Assembly: GCA_023150495.1 (NCBI GenBank)
Contig: JAKLKT010000118.1
Location: 1-10,146 of the forward strand
Source: Planctomycetota bacterium
Lineage (GTDB): Bacteria; Planctomycetota; PLA2
DNA: 10,146 nucleotides
Direction of reading: 5' to 3'
In this document: positions 7,157 through 10,146 of the stretch, piece by piece
Layout: the number at the start of each line of letters is the position of its first letter
Position numbering within the stretch: position 1 is the first letter of the stretch
Program-made: the position numbers and the translations under genes
The notes under the pieces: generated by a model
The model's input: the letters and a program-made list of their open reading frames with translations, nothing else
The model's database searches: none
What the model was told of the DNA's origin: nothing

Positions 7157-9118
7157 GTGTACGAGACCCTCGCGGAGTTCGTCCATGCGCTCGAGCAGGC
7201 GGGCGAGCTCAAGAGGATCCGCGTGCCGGTCTCGCCGATCCTCGAGATCGCGGCGCTCTCCGACATGCAGGCGAAGGCGCGCTGCCCGCACCCGAGCGAG
7301 CACGCGCGCCGCTTCGACCCGCACCGCTGCGAGCGCGGCGGGCAGGCGCTCCTCTTCGAGAGCGTCGAGGGCTCCGACTTCCCCGTGCTCATCAACGCCT
7401 ACGGCTCCTACCGGCGGACGGAGATGGCGCTCGGCTGCGCGGAGGGCGGGTTCGAGGCGATCGCCTCGAAGCTCGCCGCGATCGCGAAGCCGGAGCCGCC
7501 GAAGTCCTTCACGGACATGCTCCGGAAGGCGCGGCAGTTCCTGCCGCTCCTGCGCGCGCCGCCGCGGCGGGTCCGGGAGGGCCTCTGCCAGGAGGTCGTC
7601 CGCACGGGCGACGACGTGAACCTGCTCCGGCTCCCGCTCATCAAGTGCTGGCCGCTCGACGGCGACCCGGCCGCGGTCGGCTCCGGGATGACCGCGGACG
7701 AGGCGGGAACGGCGAAGGGGGAGGGCCGCTACGTCACCTTCGCGGGCATCCACACGATCCACGCCGACGACGAGGGCGCCGGGAAGCCCGCGAGCCACAA
7801 CATCGGCATGTACCGCGTGCAGCTCGTCGACCGGAAGACGATGGTCATGCACTGGCACATGCACCACGACGGTGCCGCGCACTGGCGGTCCTGGAAGCGG
7901 AAGGGGAAGCCGATGCCCGTCGCCATCTGCCTCGGCGGCGAGGGTGTCCTCCCCTACGCGGCGACCGCGCCGCTGCCGCCCGGGATGAGCGAGCTCCTCC
8001 TCGCGGGCTTCCTCAACCGGCGCGGGATCCCGATGGTCCGCGCGAAGACGGTGCCGCTGCGCGTGCCCGCGAACAGCGAGATCGTGATCGAGGGATGGGT
8101 CGACACGACCTGCGGCCCGATCGGCTACGACCCGCGCACCGGCGAGCCGCTCGGCGGCGGCGCGGCGTTCGAGGGGCCGTTCGGCGACCACACGGGCTTC
8201 TACTCGCTCCCCGACCGCTACCCGCTGCTGCGCGTCACGGCGGTCACGCACCAGAGGAACGCGATCTACCCGACGACGATCGTCGGCCCGCCGCCGCAGG
8301 AGGACTACTACCTCGGCAAGGCGACGGAGCGGATCTTCCTGCCGCTCCTGAAGACGATCATCCACGACATCGCCGACTACCACCTCCCGCTCTTCGGATG
8401 CTTCCACAACTGCGCGTTCGTGAAGATCCGGAAGGAGTACCCGCTCCAGGCGCGCCGCGTGATGCACGCGATCTGGGGCGCGGGGCAGATGGCTTGGACG
8501 AAGTTCATCGTCGTGGTGGACGAGGACGTGGACGTGCACGACGAGGAGGCGGTCTGGCGCGCGGTCTTCTCGAACTGCGATTTCGGCAGGGATCTCGAGG
8601 GGGTCCGGGGGCCGCTCGACATCCTCGACCACGCGGCACCGCGGCTCGGCGCCGGCGGGAAGCTCGGGATCGACGCGACCCGGCGGATCGCGGGCGAGGA
8701 GCCCGCGGGCCCCCGGAGCCCCCCCGCCTCGCCCGCCCGGGCCGGCGGCGAGCTCCTCCCGGAGTTCGGCAGGGGCCGGCTCGCCTTCGTCGCGGTCCCG
8801 AAACTGGCGGCGGGCGACGGCGGCCGCGCGATCGAGGCCGCGTGGGAGAGGACGGGCGCGGACTTCGTGATCGCGGTGGACGAGGGCGCGAACCTCGCGG
8901 ACCCGGACGACGTGTTCTTCCGCTGGTGCGCGAACGCGGACCCCTCGCGCGACCTCCACGCGCGCGGCGGCCGGATCGGCTTCGACGCGACGGCGAAGAT
9001 GAAGGGCGACGAGAGGAACGGGCAGCCCGTGCGCGACTACCCGCCGCCGCTCGCGACGGCCGAGGAGACGAAGCGGCTCGTGAAGGAGCGCTGGGAGCAG
9101 TACGGGTTCGGGCGGTAG
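7157..9118 (+). CDS. UbiD-family prenyl-FMN-dependent decarboxylase, long form
   Basis: This 653-residue enzyme belongs to the UbiD family. Members (de)carboxylate aromatic or unsaturated acids using prenylated FMN made by UbiX. The GTG start gives the typical opening YETLAEFVHALEQAGELKRI. Cofactor and active-site stretches are present: HNIGMYRVQLVD (214-225), MHWHMHHDGAAHW (231-243), NSEIVIEGWVD (306-316) and FEGPFGDHTGFYS (338-350). They are followed by VDEDVDVHD (454-462) and KLGIDATRR (502-510), where shorter UbiD proteins normally end. A second related segment follows: AVDEGANLADPDD (573-585), DPSRDL and RIGFDATAK (606-614). The protein is therefore longer than the roughly 490-residue ubiquinone-pathway UbiD. 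It resembles long forms often annotated for menaquinone (futalosine) synthesis, but the substrate is not proven. An unusual Cys/His-rich insert, CPHPSEHARRFDPHRC, occupies residues 43-58. No UbiX gene is in the window. Confidence 0.9.
   Translation: MYETLAEFVHALEQAGELKRIRVPVSPILEIAALSDMQAKARCPHPSEHARRFDPHRCERGGQALLFESVEGSDFPVLINAYGSYRRTEMALGCAEGGFEAIASKLAAIAKPEPPKSFTDMLRKARQFLPLLRAPPRRVREGLCQEVVRTGDDVNLLRLPLIKCWPLDGDPAAVGSGMTADEAGTAKGEGRYVTFAGIHTIHADDEGAGKPASHNIGMYRVQLVDRKTMVMHWHMHHDGAAHWRSWKRKGKPMPVAICLGGEGVLPYAATAPLPPGMSELLLAGFLNRRGIPMVRAKTVPLRVPANSEIVIEGWVDTTCGPIGYDPRTGEPLGGGAAFEGPFGDHTGFYSLPDRYPLLRVTAVTHQRNAIYPTTIVGPPPQEDYYLGKATERIFLPLLKTIIHDIADYHLPLFGCFHNCAFVKIRKEYPLQARRVMHAIWGAGQMAWTKFIVVVDEDVDVHDEEAVWRAVFSNCDFGRDLEGVRGPLDILDHAAPRLGAGGKLGIDATRRIAGEEPAGPRSPPASPARAGGELLPEFGRGRLAFVAVPKLAAGDGGRAIEAAWERTGADFVIAVDEGANLADPDDVFFRWCANADPSRDLHARGGRIGFDATAKMKGDERNGQPVRDYPPPLATAEETKRLVKERWEQYGFGR
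8599..8613. repeat. dispersed motif (inverted C5-GGA-C5) in the UbiD gene
   Basis: GGGGGTCCGGGGGCC encodes G-V-R-G-P in the UbiD-family protein. On the minus strand it reads GGCCCCCGGACCCCC, identical to the first 15 bases of the copy at 10007. Confidence 0.5.
8708..8725. repeat. dispersed C5-GGAG-C7 motif in the UbiD gene
   Basis: GGCCCCCGGAGCCCCCCC encodes G-P-R-S-P-P, a proline-rich linker between the two related C-terminal segments of the UbiD protein. Its first 16 bases are identical to the intergenic copy at 2420. Confidence 0.55.
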
Positions 9119-9144
9119 GTGCCGCCGCGCTTGGACCCCCCCGG

Positions 9145-9150
9145 TAGAAT
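9145..9150 (+). promoter_or_regulatory. -10-like element of the zinc-ribbon gene
   Basis: TAGAAT ends 7 bases before the ATG at 9158, with no Shine-Dalgarno sequence between. Together with the following bases it nearly duplicates the start region of the binding-protein gene on the other strand. TTGGAC at 9131-9136 resembles a -35 but is only 8 bases away, so it cannot pair with this hexamer in the usual way. Confidence 0.5.
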
Positions 9151-9157
9151 CCGCCCC

Positions 9158-9355
9158 ATGTACGTCGCGCAGCCCCCGATCGAAGTCGGCAGCCACCCCG
9201 GCCGCGGGACGTGGCGCTGCCTCAGGTGCAACTGGCGCGTGAAGCTCGAGACCGACTGGGCGCCGCTCCCCCCCTGCGGCGGCGACTGCGCGAAGGACAA
9301 GGAAGCGGATCCGAAGAGCGCCCGCTACGCCCGCGTCCGCGGCCTCATGGAATAG
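9158..9355 (+). CDS. small zinc-ribbon protein
   Basis: This 65-residue protein has a single zinc-ribbon or rubredoxin-like knuckle pair: TWRCLRCNW (C21, C24) and LPPCGGDC (C40, C44), four cysteines in a CX2C-X15-CX3C pattern. The hydrophobic and aromatic residues between them (W19, W26, W34) fit a small beta-ribbon. The tail (45-65) is charged and probably disordered. The ATG at 9158 is preferred over an in-frame GTG at 9119: it gives a natural start to the domain and has a -10-like hexamer 7 bases upstream. The role is unknown. Small ribbons of this type are often metal-dependent protein- or nucleic-acid-binding modules. It follows the UbiD gene after 39 bases in the same direction, but probably has its own promoter. 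It converges with the DUF502 gene. Confidence 0.75.
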   Translation: MYVAQPPIEVGSHPGRGTWRCLRCNWRVKLETDWAPLPPCGGDCAKDKEADPKSARYARVRGLME

Positions 9356-9362
9356 GCCCGCC

Positions 9363-9380
9363 TGCGGCACGCGTGCCGCA
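9363..9380. terminator. perfect 18-bp palindrome between convergent genes
   Basis: TGCGGCACGCGTGCCGCA is a perfect inverted repeat (7-bp stem, CGCG loop if folded as RNA). It begins 7 bases after the zinc-ribbon stop and lies in the 83-bp gap before the convergent DUF502 stop. It is followed by seven C residues rather than a T-tract. It could be a high-GC hairpin terminator serving both directions, or a binding site for a dimeric protein. The location favours a terminator. The rest of the gap shows no gene. Confidence 0.45.
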
Positions 9381-9438
9381 CCCCCCCTCCGCAACCCCTT
9401 GCGTACGAACGACTTGGGACGCCCGATTCCGGAAAAGA

Positions 9439-9990
9439 TCAGCTTCCGGAGACGCCGCCGGAGACGATGAACTGCATCACGGCGCGCGACTCGGCGCGGA
9501 TGGGCGTGACGCGGTCGCGCGGGAAGATCACGACGCTCCCCGCGAAGTTGTAGGACTGCGGGAAGTAGACCGCCACGGAGTCCTTGCGATCGAGCCACGC
9601 GAGGTCGTCGCGCGTGATGAACCCGAGCGCCTCGCCGCCGACCGCGCCCAGGGAGACGATCACCGGCGAGTGGAGGTTGCGGCGCTCCCCCACGAACGCC
9701 TCCATCAGGTCGCGGATCGACGAGTAGAAGACCTTCGCGAGCGGCAGGCGCTGGAAGACCCGGTCCATCAGGTTCACGGCCCAGCGCGTGAGGATGTTCG
9801 ACGCGAGGAGGCCGACGAGGGTGACCCCGACGACCGTGGTGGCGACCCCGAGCCCCGGCACATGGAACCCGAACCAGGCCCGCGTGTCGAAGAGGTTGTC
9901 GATCTTCACGAAGAGCCACCAGAGGACGTAGCACGTCGCCGCGACGGGCACCACGAAGAGAAGGCCGCGGAAGAAGCTCCTGAGCAGCAT
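9439..9990 (-). CDS. DUF502 family membrane protein
   Basis: This is a 183-residue inner-membrane protein. It begins MLLRSFFRGLLFVVPVAAT with a first membrane segment at about 8-28, followed by the typical HVPGLGVATTVVGVTLVGLL block (43-62) containing the second. The family pattern continues with RVFQRLPLAKVFYSSIRDLM (77-96), GFITRDD, VAVYFPQSYNFAGSVVIFPR and the closing FIVSGGVSG. The function of the family is not established. The ATG at 9990 is preferred over an in-frame start at 10059: the extra 23 residues are non-hydrophobic, would read back through the C-rich motif and into the divergent gene, and the family begins at the first membrane helix. It converges with the zinc-ribbon gene and diverges from the gene at the right edge. 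Length is close to the family norm of about 200. Confidence 0.87.
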   Translation of the reverse strand: MLLRSFFRGLLFVVPVAATCYVLWWLFVKIDNLFDTRAWFGFHVPGLGVATTVVGVTLVGLLASNILTRWAVNLMDRVFQRLPLAKVFYSSIRDLMEAFVGERRNLHSPVIVSLGAVGGEALGFITRDDLAWLDRKDSVAVYFPQSYNFAGSVVIFPRDRVTPIRAESRAVMQFIVSGGVSGS

Positions 9991-9996
9991 GCCGTA

Positions 9997-10002
9997 AGCG
10001 TA
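9997..10002 (-). promoter_or_regulatory. possible -10 element of the DUF502 gene
   Basis: On the minus strand TACGCT (TANNNT form) ends 6 bases before the ATG at 9990. It matches only three consensus bases and has no visible -35. It is included because its position agrees with the other starts in the window. Confidence 0.3.
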
Positions 10003-10006
10003 GCGC

Positions 10007-10026
10007 GGCCCCCGGACCCCCCCGGG
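10007..10026. repeat. dispersed C5-GGA-C7 motif in a divergent promoter region
   Basis: GGCCCCCGGACCCCCCCGGG sits in the 51-bp gap between the divergent DUF502 gene and the right-edge gene, between their two -10-like hexamers. It is the longest intergenic copy of the dispersed motif. Its 3' half, GGACCCCCCCGG, recurs exactly at 9133-9144, again directly before a -10-like hexamer. Confidence 0.55.
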
Positions 10027-10027
10027 A

Positions 10028-10033
10028 TATAGT
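10028..10033 (+). promoter_or_regulatory. -10-like element of the right-edge gene
   Basis: TATAGT (5 of 6 consensus bases) ends 8 bases before the GTG at 10042. The intervening bases CTCTCACG hold no ribosome site. The expected transcription start is within one or two bases of the GTG. Confidence 0.5.
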
Positions 10034-10041
10034 CTCTCACG

Positions 10042-10146
10042 GTGAACTACCTCGCCCACGGGCGCGACATCCTGGACAGGCCCTACGAGCTCGCCGGCAC
10101 GGCGCTCCCCGACTGGCTCGCCGCGTGCGACCGCGGCGCCCGGCTC
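10042..10146 (+). CDS. N-terminal fragment of a conserved MNYLAHG-type protein (possible HD/ACP-phosphodiesterase-like)
   Basis: Only the first 35 codons are in the window; the gene runs off the right edge. The GTG start gives MNYLAHGRDILDRPYELAGT followed by ALPDWLAACDR. The (M)N(F/Y)LAH opening followed by a short helix and an (A/G)xxxPDW motif resembles acyl-carrier-protein phosphodiesterase (AcpH), an HD-like metallohydrolase that begins MNFLAH. It also resembles a planctomycete family of unknown function with the AGTAxPDWL pattern. His6 and Asp26 could be metal ligands by analogy, but too little is present to assign a function. The start is supported by the -10-like TATAGT upstream and by the fit of the residues to those openings. 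Confidence 0.6.
   Translation, partial: MNYLAHGRDILDRPYELAGTALPDWLAACDRGARL

Noticed and set aside
9119..9157. GTG at 9119 as start of the zinc-ribbon gene
   Set aside because: It would abut the UbiD stop with a Pro/Arg-rich leader and would cover the -10-like TAGAAT; the ATG at 9158 fits better.
9428..9450. Inverted repeat TCCGGAA / TTCCGGA around the DUF502 stop codon
   Set aside because: It is only 7 bp with a 9-base loop and no T-tract, it overlaps the coding end, and it is modest for GC-rich DNA.
6035..9934. 1299-codon open frame on the minus strand across the exonuclease, UbiD and zinc-ribbon genes
   Set aside because: It is an Arg/Ala/Pro-rich shadow frame produced by high GC; the plus-strand genes beneath it have clear motifs and residues.
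9991..10059. Longer start for the DUF502 gene at 10059
   Set aside because: The added residues are not membrane-like, would cross the C-rich motif and overlap the divergent gene; the family begins at the first helix.
1..10146. CRISPR arrays, tRNA/rRNA genes, insertion sequences, toxin-antitoxin or phage-defence genes
   Set aside because: I looked for regularly spaced repeats, cloverleaf-like segments, transposase motifs and defence domains and saw none; gaps between genes are all under 100 bp.

Overview
The window is about 10.1 kb of very GC-rich bacterial DNA (roughly 70% G+C by eye, with strong G/C preference at third codon positions). Genes are tightly packed on both strands. I see no tRNA, rRNA, CRISPR array, insertion sequence or phage gene. 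The best guess for the source is a Planctomycetota-like bacterium or another deep-branching high-GC lineage. This rests on the long-form UbiD decarboxylase, a lipoprotein made of carboxypeptidase-regulatory-like modules, and a partial right-edge protein whose MNYLAHG...AGTALPDWL start resembles proteins I associate with planctomycetes. That assignment is an inference and is weak without a search.

Layout, left to right. (1) A small VOC/glyoxalase-fold protein (22-393, +) with a clear Shine-Dalgarno sequence. (2) A secreted lipoprotein (438-2419, +) whose last 29 codons lie in a different frame, so it carries a one-base frameshift at about 2328. (3) A leftward three-gene ABC importer cluster of the peptide/opine/nickel type: solute-binding protein (6290-4563), DppB-type permease (4558-3611) and DppC-type permease (3611-2445), packed 4 bp apart and with a TGATG overlap. 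No ATPase genes are present, so the motor subunits must lie elsewhere. (4) A rightward run separated from the importer by only 23 bp: a stand-alone 5'-3' exonuclease of the Pol I N-terminal type (6314-7141), a long UbiD-family prenyl-FMN decarboxylase (7157-9118) and a 65-residue zinc-ribbon protein (9158-9355). (5) A convergent DUF502 membrane protein (9990-9439, -). (6) The first 35 codons of a divergent gene (10042 onward, +).

I do not see a recognisable new multi-gene system; most of the genes are ordinary housekeeping or transport genes. Two non-gene patterns deserve a second look. First, a short G/C-only motif (C5-GG-A/AG-C5 and close variants) occurs about eight times on both strands, inside genes and between them, but is absent from the ABC importer cluster. 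Second, nearly every non-operonic start codon has a -10-like TANNNT hexamer only 6-9 bases upstream and no Shine-Dalgarno sequence, which points to leaderless transcripts. The 23-bp divergent gap at 6291-6313 is an extreme case, with two overlapping -10 elements and nothing else.
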